Assembly (NCBI RefSeq): GCF_945859705.1
Contig: NC_079136.1
Location: forward strand, 57,798,094 to 57,862,093
DNA from: Episyrphus balteatus
Taxonomy: Eukaryota > Arthropoda > Insecta > Diptera > Syrphidae
Reading direction: 5' to 3'
Length of the DNA stretch: 64,000 nucleotides
Made by a program: the position numbers and the translations under genes. Within the stretch, counting starts at the first letter, position 1, and the number at the start of each line of letters is the position of its first letter. Of this stretch, positions 11,451 to 23,700 are shown piece after piece. The notes beneath the pieces are model-generated. The model had not been told where the DNA came from. It saw nothing but the letters and a program-made list of their open reading frames with translations, and did not search any database.

Positions 11451-13549
11451 TGAAATCACAACAAAAACACTACTGTTACTTACATTACATTACTTAAGAA
11501 CGCAAATTCTTTAAAAGATTTGGTGCAGTAGGTAACTAAAATTTGCGGAGAAGATAAAATTTTTAGTAAGGAGCATTCTTATACAAATAGACTCGGAGTA
11601 AGTGCTAAGCTAAAAAAAAAAAAAAAAAAAGAGGATAAAAAGTTGAAAAGTTCATAAAATGAGGTTAAAAATATTAACTTTTAAGCTTTTAGCAAAAGTG
11701 GCCTATGCAAATTACTCATGCATGCGCATGATTAAAACCTATATTTCCTTTGCAGACTTTTAAATATTCCAAAAAAATAAAAGACTACTCAAAAATGTCC
11801 CTAAAAATTAGTTGTTTTTCAAAAATTTTTATTTCAAAATACAGGGCCTATGAAAAAAATTCCGTATTAGACCCCTAATTTTTTTTTAATATCTTTCTAA
11901 TGATGTAACTCAAATGTCTATGCAAAATTTTGCGTACCTGTAATTAGTGATTTGTCGAAGGTCTATACAAAAAAACCTTCAGAACTTGGTTCTGAATTTT
12001 TTTTTTTGAATTTTTTCAATACCGTTTTTAACTACTGAATAAATTTGTCTATCATTTAAAAAAAAAGTCAACTCTTTACGACTTACCGTTTAGAAAATAG
12101 CCTCTTTTTTCAATGTCGTGTTACCCCTATTTATCCTATAAAATCTTAATTTTTTTTGCCTTAGACCTTCTCCTCTTAAGTCTCTTTGACTTAAAAAAAA
12201 TTTAAGAAAATAAGTCAGTCAAACTTTAATATATATAGGTAATAGATAACTTAAGGAACCTCAAAAATCTAAAAACATCACATCATGCAACAGCAAGTCC
12301 TAATTTTCTGGTCAAGTCATATAGGTGCAGATTTAAAAAATTGAAAAGGTTAGGTATAGAATGCCCAAACGAACATTTTCGCACGTCATAAGATTTTCGA
12401 ATGAAAGGGATAATATTCGTTCATTGTGTCCTTGAATCGCAGTACAAATTAATTCTTTGTGCAAAATATATACGAAACACTATTAAGTGTTTCTGTCTTG
12501 TTAATTGTCAACTCCTTAATCTTGTGACCATAATATGAAATACTCATACTCTTTTGCAGAATGTCGCATCTCGCATCATTGGCAAAAAAGGAACCCTTTT
12601 TCTGCGAACTGAATAGGTTTTCGGTCATGGTTTTATTTGGAAAAAAAACTTACGATGACCATCCTTTTTGGTTTGTGATAATTATATTGTTTCGATTGGT
12701 CATTTCAAGGACAACGGTTTATTGTTAATCAGGTAGGTACAGGTGACTTTAGATGGAACACAATAAGAATTTAAGAAAAAAAAGGGTGACACAATTACCG
12801 ACTACGTTTAACCGATTGCTTTTATTTTGCGTGTTTGAAGGATGTTTCATGGGCGTTCAATGTTTTGCAAAAATGACCATTTAGTTTGATTATATTGTTC
12901 AATAAATTGGCCTTCAATTTGTACGGAAAGGATTTGTAATGGGTTTTAACAACGCAGTTTGGTTAATGAGTAAGGTGATTTTAAACCGAAGGAAGTTTTT
13001 CTTTTGTATAAAGCATGACTTTTCAAGGTAAAATTATAGAAGTCAAAAATACAATTCAAATTAATTGTTTTAACTTTCCTATTCTTGACTAAAATACCTA
13101 TATAATGCAGAAACAACAAAGCGGAAGAAAAAACTGAGCTTAAAATCCAACAGTAGGCATATCCATTCTAACACCTTTTTAAGTGTTCACTACTAATCAA
13201 TGTCACGCTTTAAATTAAAAACCAACCTGCAAAACCAAAAAATAAAAAAAAAAAAATTATGCGGCCGTCAATATTATCCTCAGGGAATTTATGAAGCTTT
13301 GAAATAAAACAACCAAAAAAGAAAAAAAGACCACGTGTGCAAAAAAAATTGTTTCATTTCGAAAGACAGCAGACACCATAACTTCTGTATACACCCCATG
13401 ATGCTGGAGTAAAATGATTAGGTATATTTTTGTTCGTCTCCCCTTCCCTTGCTGCGTGAAAAAAATATGATAAAAACAAAATCGCACCCTTGGCTTCAAA
13501 AAAAGAAAAAAAATTAGAACCAACGCACAAGGCGAACATTAAAAAAAAA
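11451..13549. other. AT-rich noncoding stretch
   Basis: Homopolymer-rich DNA with several moderately complex segments (about 12360-13000) that could be single-copy regulatory sequence. No coding region or repeat terminus was identified. Confidence 0.4.
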
Positions 13550-14180
13550 AAAAAACAATGATGGAAGGAAACTTCAGCCTCGACAATCTATCTCTCTCTT
13601 TCTCCTTTCTGACTCAAACCAAATTCGTCAAAATCTTTTGTTATACGCCATCATACTCCTGATCCTGATCCTGATATTGTGCGTATACCAAAAATATATA
13701 TACAAATGGCAACAGCAGTACAAAAAAACAACAACAAAAATGAAAAAAAAAAGAAATGGAATCCCTCTCTCCTAAAGTCCAGAAACACCATACTATACCT
13801 ACCACCCGGTATACTCGCCCAGGATACGACCAAGACGATGAGCAACCAAGCAACGACGAAATTCGTTTTATTTTTTTTGTTCGTTGTTCATGTCCATAGA
13901 GTGATTTTGATGGATTGCTGTCATTAATCTATGACGTACGCAACTACCATAGAAAATGCCAGGGATATTACACTTACTCAGTGAGAGACGGGGTTGGGAT
14001 TCAGATTGGGATTGGGATCTCGGCGCTTGCTACACAAACATACAAAATTGGATAGATATTCTGCCACACCGAATACGAAACGAATCGCCACAGGATGCGA
14101 AATGGATTTTTTTTTCTTCTCTGAAAAAAAAAAGCAAAAATATAAAGTTTTTTTTTTTTTGTTAGACCTTCTCACTTAGA
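13550..14180. other. GC-richer block with short direct repeats
   Basis: It contains pyrimidine tracts (ctatctctctctttctcctt near 13589), a GATCCTGATCCTGAT triplication (about 13660) and a GGGATTCAGATTGGGATTGG run (about 13996). Overlapping frames on both strands read only low-complexity sequence. It is possibly single-copy regulatory DNA; no protein is supported. Confidence 0.3.
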
Positions 14181-14387
14181 GGAATACACTCTACATTACT
14201 TGATTGATCCTGATACTTTGATCAAAAGTTCAAAGTCGAGTTATAAATAGGGACTTACAAGCACAATTATTGGGTCGCTACTAATTTCTAAATGAATAGG
14301 TATCTACCTATCCTTTTTAGGGTAGTTCGTCAAGTTTTATTAAGGTAGTTTACTTTATCAATTTATCCCGTAATAAAACTCAAAGTC

Positions 14388-14798
14388 TTGACAAAAATAG
14401 TATTCAATGTATTTTTTTAAACTTCTTTTTCACAATTGTTGAATTTGAAATCGATTATTTCGAAAACAACTGATTAAAATAACTTGATTTAAAAACTATA
14501 ATTAAGTGTATAATTCTAGCTTTTGAAAAAGGTATCATTCATAACTGTAAGTGTTGCCATTGTTTTTTAATAATTTTTTGTATGAATTTTTAGAAAATTG
14601 CCCCTCCCGCTTAAAGGGGAGGGGGCATAGACCCTCCCTCCCATAAAAAAAAATGATTTTATTGAATACCTCTACTAAAAACCGTTTTCAATTCTCAGCG
14701 CCTCGAGCCTTGCGTTGATTAAATTTTTCTCGAAAAAAAACACGTTTACAGGGGGTATCTCGAAAAATGAAGCTAATCCGATTTTGGTATGACCGGAT
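14388..14798 (+). repeat. Diverged right-arm fragment of the 59153-61397 palindrome family
   Basis: The order of phrases matches the right arm of the large palindrome near 60575-60900: GACAAAAATAGTATTCAATG, then AATCGATTATTTCGAAAAC, then a TGTTGCCATTGTTTTTTAAT phrase, then a C-rich CCCCTCCCGC segment and CTCAGCGCC. It ends at TGACCGGAT followed by TA (14799-14800), the family-type terminus. Only one arm is present, so this is a broken or much older copy. Confidence 0.65.
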
Positions 14799-14800
14799 TA

Positions 14801-15744
14801 TTATTGCTGAGGCCTTCAGGAACAAAGCCTCATCTTTAGTTTTTGTCGTCATTTTAGATCAACCTTAAACTTGTTCAGGCTCACTGTGCAAATATATGGC
14901 TACAAAATCTTATCGAATTGATATGAGTGTTTGAAAATTTGTGTTGGCATTACAGTACCTGCAAATTTATTAAAAGTAAATGTGAATAAAACATTCGTTC
15001 TTTAAAGAAAAACACAGCATCTTAAATGAATTTTATCAACAAAAAAGTACCTATGAAATTTTATTTCTTTATTTAAGCTACGTTTTTAGAAAATAAATGA
15101 AAATCATAGGTAAGAAACGTTTTTAAAAAACCTGTTTTTTTTTTGTAAATAATACCTAATTTTTTAAAACAAAATTTGGAATAATATTGGTTTGCCATTT
15201 CGTAGAAATGTAAGGAATCACTTTAAACTTCGTTTTGATGATGCCCTTGATGTTAAATTGAAAATTTTATTTAGAAATAACATTAACGGTAACGGTATAG
15301 ACAAAATGGAATTGGTTTTCACATTAAAAAATAATTTTTTTTATACATAAATGGAAAATAATGTGCCGTTATATTAGATACCGGTTCTTGATTTCTGATT
15401 TTTTCGTAAACGACACAACCGATATCAATAAAAAATTTTGTACAAAAACTTTTAAGCAGCTTTTTTTTAAATCAATTTTTTGAAAACGGTCCAATTTATT
15501 TAAAAACAATTTTAATTTAAGTGTAGATTATTATTTTCTTTTTTGTTAATTCTTTCTTTATAAAAAATAATCATTTTTAAAAAACGGCTTGAACGATCTT
15601 CAATATTTTTTCTAAAAATTCTTTGTTGTTAAAGAAATTGAACTGCATTCTGCGACTGCCTTTAGAATTCACAACTATTTAAAATAAAATGTTTGTAACT
15701 GTGAACCAAATTTCATACCTACTATTTTAAAATTTTCCTTGAAA
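14801..15744. other. AT-rich noncoding stretch with a decayed repeat
   Basis: About 15120-15620 loosely resembles the repeat block at 31280-31960 (shared TGGTTTGCCATTT-GTAGAAAT phrase and surrounding A/T structure). No gene recognised. Confidence 0.35.
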
Positions 15745-16670
15745 AAAAATGCATTTAAAAAAAAATCATGTGTGCAATTCACACGTGGTTGAAGTGAAAC
15801 CTTAAAAATCATTTTAAAAAAAAATCGAAAAAATATAACTTTTTTCTATTCCATCACTTTTTTTATATGACAAAACCAACAATAAATTTTATACCATCTG
15901 AAAGCTTATTGTTTCAGCTCAAAATATTTATATCGACCATGTCTATACAACATCTACAAAAAGAGCTAGAATTTTTTTTAACCCAATTACCTAGTTTTCA
16001 TAAAAAAAGCAAAACAATCAATCTCTTTTCTCTTCTAACGCCATTAAATCAATTTTTTAAAAGACAATCTATAATAAATTTTATATCATTATTATTTCAC
16101 CTTTTATATGACGCTTCAATCATATTTCTAAAATGCTTACAAAAAAAGTAAGATTTTTTTAAATCCAACCATGTCGATATTTCAAACTGAGATAACGGTA
16201 CTTCCTACACTGGTGGCTGGTCATCGGCAACAGATCTCCACAGGTGTTTAAGGTATTTTTCATTTTTTTCAATTTAAGATTGTGTAACTTGTGGAGCATG
16301 TACCGTTATGTGTAATATATCAAATAAAAGGTTATGTTATCAGCATGCGTATTAAAGTTAAATCAAATTTGTATGTGCACTATATCAAAAGATATAACGT
16401 GTGTAGGAAAAGAACATTTTTTAACGTTATCTCAGAATTTTGAATATGAAATTAATTGAAATTTTGTACAATTATAATTTATGTAATTACCTATCTACAG
16501 TACAAATTTCATTCATCTATCTATTAAAACAAAAAAGTTATAACAAGTTGAATGCACGTGTCGCGTTTTCGTTTCATCTTGTTTCAAATCACTACGATAC
16601 TAAAGAAGTTTTCACTTCAAAAAATTCTCCAAATCTATCGAGTGAGACATCAAAACAAAGGCTCTATTTA
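15745..16670 (+). repeat. Dispersed ~0.9-kb repeat family, forward copy
   Basis: Matched in reverse orientation at 37490-38470. Shared landmarks in order: ATGTGTGCAATTCACACGTG (about 15769), a stretch reaching TATGACAAAA (about 15866), AAACTGAGATAACGGTACTT (about 16184), GGTTATGTTATCAGCATGCG (about 16330), and CATCTTGTTTCAAATCACTA (about 16575). It ends near AAGAAGTTTTCACTTC (about 16609). No terminal inverted repeat or target duplication is apparent. The two open frames here (15867-16151 and 16440-16676) are translations of this noncoding repeat. The outer edges are approximate. Confidence 0.7.
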
Positions 16671-18521
16671 TTATAGCTGGAAATGAAAACCAAAAGTTTC
16701 TTGGAGGTCTGGCCTGGGATTTTCATGTTTCTATTTTTTTTTTTCATAGTCACGCAGGCAGATAACTTGGAGTCAAAGTACCGAAACAAGTTTTGATTTA
16801 CTGATAAGTTCACAGTGAACAGAGTTATGCTTAATGATTATGAATATTTTGTCAAGGAGCAGTTCTTTAAAAGCTATTTTGGTAAAAAAAAAAAATAAAT
16901 AGACATGTGTTTCAAAAGTGTTATCAGAATAGTCTATTGCTTCGCCAAGACATGACAATTTTGTGACTGAAAACCTATCGATACTGGATACCCAAACAAC
17001 TAGGTAGCTACGTAACTGCTTAGCAAACAAAAACTTTTTTGAGAACATCTCGCAAAGGCTTCCTTGAAAGTTTTAAAGAGTTGAAACTTGAAAACATTAT
17101 AGGTACCTATTTAAAAAAAAATTTCGTGAAAAAAAATTAATTTTAAGGAGGTAATCAATAATACAAAAAGTTAACTAAACTTTTTTGAGTTATGGAAATT
17201 ATTCAAATTTTATTATTCCATCAGAAACAAACTGGTGCAGGTATTTCCCGAAACAAAAAACATTATGTATTTAGTTAGGTATTTGTCTACCCTAATCTAA
17301 TCAAATAACACGGAGTGTGAATATATCTGAAAGCGATGGTTTTTGTTTTTGCAATTTTTTTCTGGCCTTCTTTCCCACTTAGATTGAGAGAATTTTTACT
17401 TTTCGAAAATTGATCAATGTGATAGGAAGCTGAAGCTTCTTACTTTGTGCACAATTTTCTTTTTTTATTCGTTCTTCTTTAAAGGGATTTGAAAAGCTTT
17501 TCTTTAATTTCAGTCATTATAAGGATAAAACTATTCTCAGTATAGAATAGCCAGGATAACAAAAACGAAGCAACAAAAACTAACAAAAACAAAAGGAGAC
17601 ACATTATATTTTCAAAGTTTATGTATACGTTTATGTAAGTATGTTTTAACTTGTAAGGGTAGGAAGGTAGGTAGGAATTTCTTTATATGATGACAGGATA
17701 CTTTTGTGTACGCTTTGAAAATGCTTAAGCAGCTGAGACGCTTTTAGAATATTTAATGAACCAATAAATGACATTTTCGCAATAGTTTTAGTGCAGGCTT
17801 AGCTTTTACAAGATTTCCCAATAAATGAGAAGGAGGAAGTTATGGTAAATGATGAGGAAAGAAGGATATAAGATCTTTGATTCAAAAGCTTCCTAATTTT
17901 TAGATTAATTTTTTTTGTGTATAAAAAAATGTCCTGAAGCTAAAACATGAAAAAATGGTGAATCTAAATCATTGTGAATTCATTGAAAAGAAAAATCCTT
18001 TCTCCTTCATTTTCCCATAGGAATATATAAAATCCTTCATTCCTTCAATCTATTATATACAATACATATTCAAGACAACATACATGTGATATCCATTACG
18101 AGCGATTGGTGTTTCATTATTCATAGGAGTGTCGATTTGAAGTCGATAATCTTCTGGGAATTGTCATTCTGTACGAATACAACCTTCGATTAATCATTTT
18201 GTATTGTTTTCCATTATAATATTGACCAAAGGGATATAAAAAAATACGATTGGAAATTTGTTTTTTTTTTTTTTTCTCCAACATATAAAGAATTTGAAAA
18301 TTGGATAAACCTTTCTATTTATAGAGTTTCTAGCTGGATTATAATTTGTTTTATTCTGTCTAAAAGAAAAGAACTTCATTGGATATTTTGTAAAATTGGA
18401 GGAAATTTTACTGTATAAGATGAAAATAAAGAAGATTAGAGAAATTTTTTTTAATGAAAATGGTGAAATATTATGATAACAAAGTTTTGAATACCTATAC
18501 CTACGTCTTCTTTTGTCAAAC
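16671..18521. other. AT-rich noncoding stretch
   Basis: No gene or transposon terminus recognised. Scattered GTAGGTA motifs (for example about 17660). Confidence 0.4.
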
Positions 18522-18580
18522 GATTGGAATGCACTTTACAGGTTAGACATATTATCTAAGCTGTAAAGTGCATTCCAATC
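18522..18580. ncRNA. miRNA-sized hairpin (candidate)
   Basis: GATTGGAATGCACTTTACAG (18522-18541) is mirrored exactly by 18561-18580. Between them TTAGA (18543-18547) pairs with TCTAA (18555-18559), leaving one G-G mismatch (18542/18560) and a 7-nt loop CATATTA. The 59-nt foldback has a 26-position stem, within the size of an insect pre-miRNA upper stem, though pairing does not clearly continue below the 20-bp block as a primary miRNA normally would. I recognise no known miRNA. A minimal fold-back transposon remnant is an equally good explanation. Strand is undetermined because the hairpin is symmetric. Confidence 0.35.
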
Positions 18581-19171
18581 CAATTGTGATCTAAAGTCTT
18601 TGAACAATCATATATATGCATATTTGAAACTTTAAACAAATCTTAACGATTTTTGTACCCCTGACGGATATCATATATGGTTGATTACACTGAAAGAATC
18701 AAAATATATTTTTCTGAATATTTAAGGAATACTGAACTCGAATCTGAAGCTACATAATATTTTATTACCCTTCATTTTTTAATTTATTTTAACAATATTT
18801 GTAACAGTGTCTTTAAGAAAGAAGTCTATGTTGAAAGAAGTTACCTCTCATTAGATCATAACCTCAAAAAAGTTAATTACCTATTCAACGTCAAATCTCA
18901 AAAATATCGATTTTTTGCATACCTACCTATAACTTTCAAGCGATGTTGAAGGTGCTAAGCAAAGTTGACGATTTATACCTGCTACTTCAGGAAGAATTAT
19001 TTCTCTCGTGTGAAGAGACCCAATTAGTTCAACAGCCCAATTATTTTGTTGATATGGTCCAGGCTGCTATAAAGGAGGTTTAAGCGAACAAATACTTCAC
19101 AAGCTCTGACACGAAATTATTCTAAAGAAAAGTTTAAAGATCTGTAGTTGTGATTCCAGTTGTTTCTCTCC
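18581..19171. other. AT-rich noncoding stretch
   Basis: No feature recognised apart from AT-rich filler and a TACCTACCTATA motif near 18921. Confidence 0.4.
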
Positions 19172-19245
19172 CAGGGGCGTACACACCATTGGGGCAAGCG
19201 GGGCAGTGCCCCGGGGCCGCTAACATGTAAGGGCCCCGACTGAAG
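19172..19245 (+). repeat. hAT-like transposon end (CAGGGGCGTA family)
   Basis: CAGGGGCGTACACACC is followed by alternating GGGGC / GCCCC blocks (to about 19240). G/C-rich starts of this kind, reading CAGNGGCGTA then GGGGC repeats, are typical of one group of animal hAT elements. The second start, CAGAGGCGTACACTG at 47886, supports a family. The opposite end of this copy was not found. Confidence 0.45.
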
Positions 19246-19638
19246 ACAATGCTTTCTGCAACTTATTTTAAAAGTAACGAAGCAAAAAGTTTGAAATGAA
19301 TTACCTCGTGCAATAGAGAGAAAATTTATATTCTTCAGTGTTATGCGTAATGAATTGATAGACAGCCACAAAATTACCTCAGGGTTCCCAAAAAAATTAA
19401 ATCGGTTTCTTGAAAGAAAAATTATATACCTGTTATCTTAGGCCGTGTGTGAATTGCGTTAAATAGTTAAATCCGTGTTAAATTTTTGACACTATTGAGG
19501 TTAATGAAAAAAATTTCAGCTGTATTACAATATTTTAATATATATATATTTTTAAAAAGCTAGAAGCTTTTTCATATTTGTAAAATTAGAAAATTAGTTT
19601 TTGAAAAAATGGTAGTAGCCCAGGGAAATTAGTAATTT

Positions 19639-20425
19639 AAATCGCATTTTTCGTGGGACAAAATTTTTTTCATGGAATGTGTTCGGGTGGTTGCCCTTAT
19701 CATAAAAGTCAATTTGTTGGGAAAATTGGAGGTTGGGAACAGCCGCCATCTTGGAAAAGAGATTGGTATCGTTTTTATTGAATAGCTCCATTGTTATTCA
19801 TTTTAACAAAAACTGACAAAGGTAAGACTTATCAACAATAAAATTATCTAAAAAATGATATACAAAACAATTCCGTAAGTTGATTAAATAAAATTTTACA
19901 GTTGGTCAAAGTGCGGGTTTGTTTCGCAAGGTTGGGACAAAATGACATTTGTTCATATATCTGACGAACTTTTGATTTGTTTGGATAATTCTTCAAGAAT
20001 GAATTATAGTACTTATAATTACCTATAAAATGTGCCCACAATCGTTATTGTAACCATCGTATTGTAGAAGTAATCCAACTCCGAAACTCTCCATGTACTA
20101 TTCAAAAGTTAGAAAAAAGCTAGTTTTTTGCTAGTAGGCCGAGAAAATTTTGGGAGTAGAGGTTTAACCAAAATACAAGTACGCAGTTTTGCAGCCATAC
20201 GCGTGTTAATGTCGATTTCAAAGGTCTGACAACTCTAATTTTGTGCTTTATACGGTTTTTGGGGGGTTAAATAACGTAAGTTTTCCAATTAACGTGAATG
20301 GGCTAAATTTATACTATTTGAAATTATAAATATAAAAGCTAATGCTCTATTATTTTTCCTAAATCTAGACACCACAATCTTGAGGATGTGACCAATAGAA
20401 CTCAAGATATAAGCCGTTTATACGA
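19639..20425 (+). repeat. Left arm of the interrupted palindrome
   Basis: Reverse complement of 25066-25849. It runs from AATCGCATTTTTCG at the outer edge to AACTCAAGATATAAGC at the inner edge. Differences between the arms are few in the outer part and increase towards the loop. Confidence 0.8.
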
Positions 20426-20494
20426 TTATGTTTTAGAGGCTTTTTTGTTTCGATTTTTGTTTGTTTATTTGAATTGAAAAGCCTGATATGGTTA

Positions 20495-20684
20495 TGTTGA
20501 AAAAGTTAAACTAACACATAAAGTTCCTTCGTTAAGTTCAACATAAATATTCAACTATTTAACTTTATAATATGTATTACTTTTTGCTTTGTCACTTGCT
20601 AATAAACTCTCATACTGTAAAGACTTCTGCATTCTGCTTTCTTTATTTCAAACTATTGGGATCTTCACTTTTTACCTCGCAACA
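20495..20684 (+). repeat. copia 5' LTR
   Basis: Begins TGTTGAAAAAG and ends CTCGCAACA; TGTTG and CAACA form the short terminal inverted repeat. It carries a TTATAATATG box (about 20566) as a possible core promoter and AATAAA at 20601-20606 as a polyadenylation signal, so transcription start and 3' end would both fall in this short LTR. Confidence 0.93.
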
Positions 20685-20700
20685 GGTTATGGGCCCAGAA
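20685..20700 (+). other. Primer-binding site (copia type)
   Basis: GGTTATGGGCCCAGAA directly follows the LTR. Drosophila copia has the same GGTTATGGGCCCAG here and primes with an internal half-molecule of initiator methionine tRNA. By analogy this element should use that cleaved primer rather than a tRNA 3' end. Confidence 0.8.
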
Positions 20701-20743
20701 CCCATTTTGAAATCAGAAGGTATAATTTATAAATCTATTTAAA

Positions 20744-23700
20744 ATGAGTTCGTCTCTATATCAAATAGAAAAGCTGGACGACAGCAATTACGATTCCTGG
20801 TGTGTCCAAATGCAGAGCGTTCTTATACATTCGGAACAATGGCCAATAGTGAGCGGAAAAATTATTAAGACTGAGGCAATGTCGGCGGAGGATGGACTGA
20901 AATGGGACACGCAAAATGAGAAGGCATTGGCTTCAATAATGCTGTGTGTAAAGCCATCTCAAATAATTCATATAAAGCATTCAAAGACAGCCAAAGACGC
21001 CTGGACAAACTTACGACAAGTCTATCAACCATCTGGACCTGCAAGAAAGGTATCACTCTTCAAACAATTGTTGCAGCTCAGTATGTCTGACAGTGACAAT
21101 GCACCACAACACATAAATTCTTTTTCCAGCATCGTGGTAAAGTTGTCGGAGATAACCGTTTGTATAAATGAGGAACTGTTGGTAATTATTCTTTTATCTA
21201 GTTTGCCAAAATCATTTGAAAGTTTTGTGGTTGCAATGGAGACTCGAGACACATTGCCTTCCATGAGTAGTCTTAAAATAAAAATTGTAGAAGAGGCCAA
21301 CCGGAGGGGTCAGCGGGATAATCATTTGAACGAGGCTGCATCAGGTAGTCAGCAAGCATTTATAGCGCGAGCAAATACCAAAGAGTTCAACGAAAGTAAG
21401 AATAACAACGCGAAGAGAAATAGAAAAAATTTTGGCAAGTGCTATAACTGTGGCAATAGAGGTCATTTAGCTTCAAAATGCAAAGCACCGAAAAAACAAC
21501 AAAATCAATCATTTTCATATTCTCTTCTTTCTGCTACAGACTCGCATGTACTTTCCCCTTCCAGCTGGTGTATCGACAGCGGAGCCACTTCACATATGTG
21601 CAGTGATCGAAATTTATTTAGCGAAATGGATGACAAGTGCATTGAGAGAATTCAGTTAGCGGGTGATAACTACATCGAAGCAACGGGTAGAGGTGACGTC
21701 ATCATCAAAACTGCTATGTGCAACATAACTTTGAGAGATGTTCTCTATGTTCCCGGTTTGTATGGAAATTTTATGTCAGTTAGCAAAGCGGTGGATAACG
21801 GACTTACGGTGGTTTTCGACAAAGCAGAAGCAGTTATTAAAGATAGTCGTGGTACAGTTGTTCTTAAAGCTGAAAAATACTGCAATTTGTTCGTTTTTAA
21901 AAATTCAATCGATTCGTGCTTTTATTCATCAAGTTCAAGTTTTGATAATTTCGTGAAATGGCACAACAGGTACGGCCACCTTAATTTTTCTTCTCTTCAA
22001 GAATTATCGGAAAAAAAATTAGTTTGTGGAATGATGTTCGCGAATGTGCCAAAAGAAATAAATTGTAAAGTTTGCATGAAAAGCAAAATTTGTGCTCGCC
22101 CGTTCCCTCAAGCTAGCCAGACGCGCTCGAAAAAATTATTGGATATAATCCATACGGATGTATGTGGCCCAATTAACAAAGTGTCGATTGGAGGTTCCCG
22201 ATACTTTGTTACATTTATCGACGACATGTCGAGATATGTATTCATTTATTTTATGAAGTCTAAAGGTGAGGTTTTTGAGAAATTCAAGTTGTTTAAAGCT
22301 ATGGTGGAGTGCCAAACCAGCATGAAAATTAAAACCTTAAGAAGCGACAATGGAACGGAATATATAAATAACAATTTTAATAATTTTTTAGATGAGCATG
22401 GAATTCAAAGGCAGCTTGCAGTGGTGCACACTCCTCAACAAAATGGCGTCGCTGAACGCGCAAACCGTACGCTGGTGGAAATGGCAAGGAGCATGCTACT
22501 TCATGCAAGCCTCGATGAATCGCTATGGGCTGAAGCAGTAGCAACAGCAGCCTACTTGAGAAATAAGTCTCCAACAAAAACTCTAGTTGACATGACGCCA
22601 CACGAAATATGGACTGGCAGAAAACCAAATGTACACCATTTAAAAATATTTGGGTGTCCAGCTGTGGCTTTAAATAAAAATCATCATGGTAAATTTCGTC
22701 CCAAAGGTAAAGAGTATATCATGGTTGGATATTCTTTAACCTCTAAAGCGTATCGTTTGTTCGATCCAGTTTCGCGTAAAGTCCTTGAAAGGAGAGATGT
22801 TATTTTTGATGAGATTAGCCTAGCCAAACTTAAAAGCAGCGAATTAAATGATTTTGTCTTTTTAGATACTGATGTTTTGTCACCAGAAGAAAGAATTGAA
22901 GAAGCCACAATCAAACCTGAAAGCAACACCACCGCCGCCGTCACCACCAACATCGATACGAAAGTCACCACCACCAATGCCGAGACACAAACCGTCACCA
23001 CCGCCGCCGCCGTCAACAGTAACAACGATTCCAAAGCCACCGCCACCACCACATCAAATAAGAAGCTTGAAGAACTGAAAGACGACAGCGAAATTAAAAT
23101 TGGACCAGGACGGCCAAAGTTAATTCGAAATGGAAAACCTGGACGGCCACAAAAACAGTACAACACATTAAATGTAATGAAAGATTTTATTAAAATTCCA
23201 GAAAATCCACAAGAAGCCTTATCAGGCACTCATTCTAACGAATGGAGGGAAGCGATGGAGAAGGAGTATGCAGCCCTGATGTCAAATAAAACGTGGACTC
23301 AAATTGATTTGCCAACTGGAAAAAAAGCCATCGGATGTCGATGGGTTTTCAATATAAAGAGGACAGTCGATGGAAGTGTCGAACGTTTTAAATCGAGGCT
23401 CGTGGCCAAAGGCTGCAGCCAGCAGTTCGGAGTAAACTTCGATGAAACTTTTTCGCCGGTCGTTCGGTATGCAACTATTCGGATGTTAATTGCGTTGGCA
23501 GCTGAGCATCGAATGATACTGCATCAGATGGATGTGTCCACCGCTTACCTCAACAGTGAACTGGACGATGAGGTGTTCATGAAGCAACCCGAATGCTTTG
23601 TGGATTCGAAATTTCCTGAACGTGTGCTTAAACTCAACAAAGCGATTTACGGGCTGAAGCAGTCTGGTCGGGCCTGGAATACCAAGCTTGACAATGTTTT

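Noticed and set aside
13990..14025. GGGATT repeats as telomere-like DNA
   Set aside because: Only three imperfect units; not a telomeric array.
19844..20041. 65-codon frame found identically at 25447-25644
   Set aside because: Identity comes from the mirrored palindrome arms, not from protein selection. No family recognised.
22684..23229. 181-codon minus-strand frame
   Set aside because: Antisense shadow of the copia linker. The Ser/Val-rich run is the reverse complement of the Thr/Ala codons.
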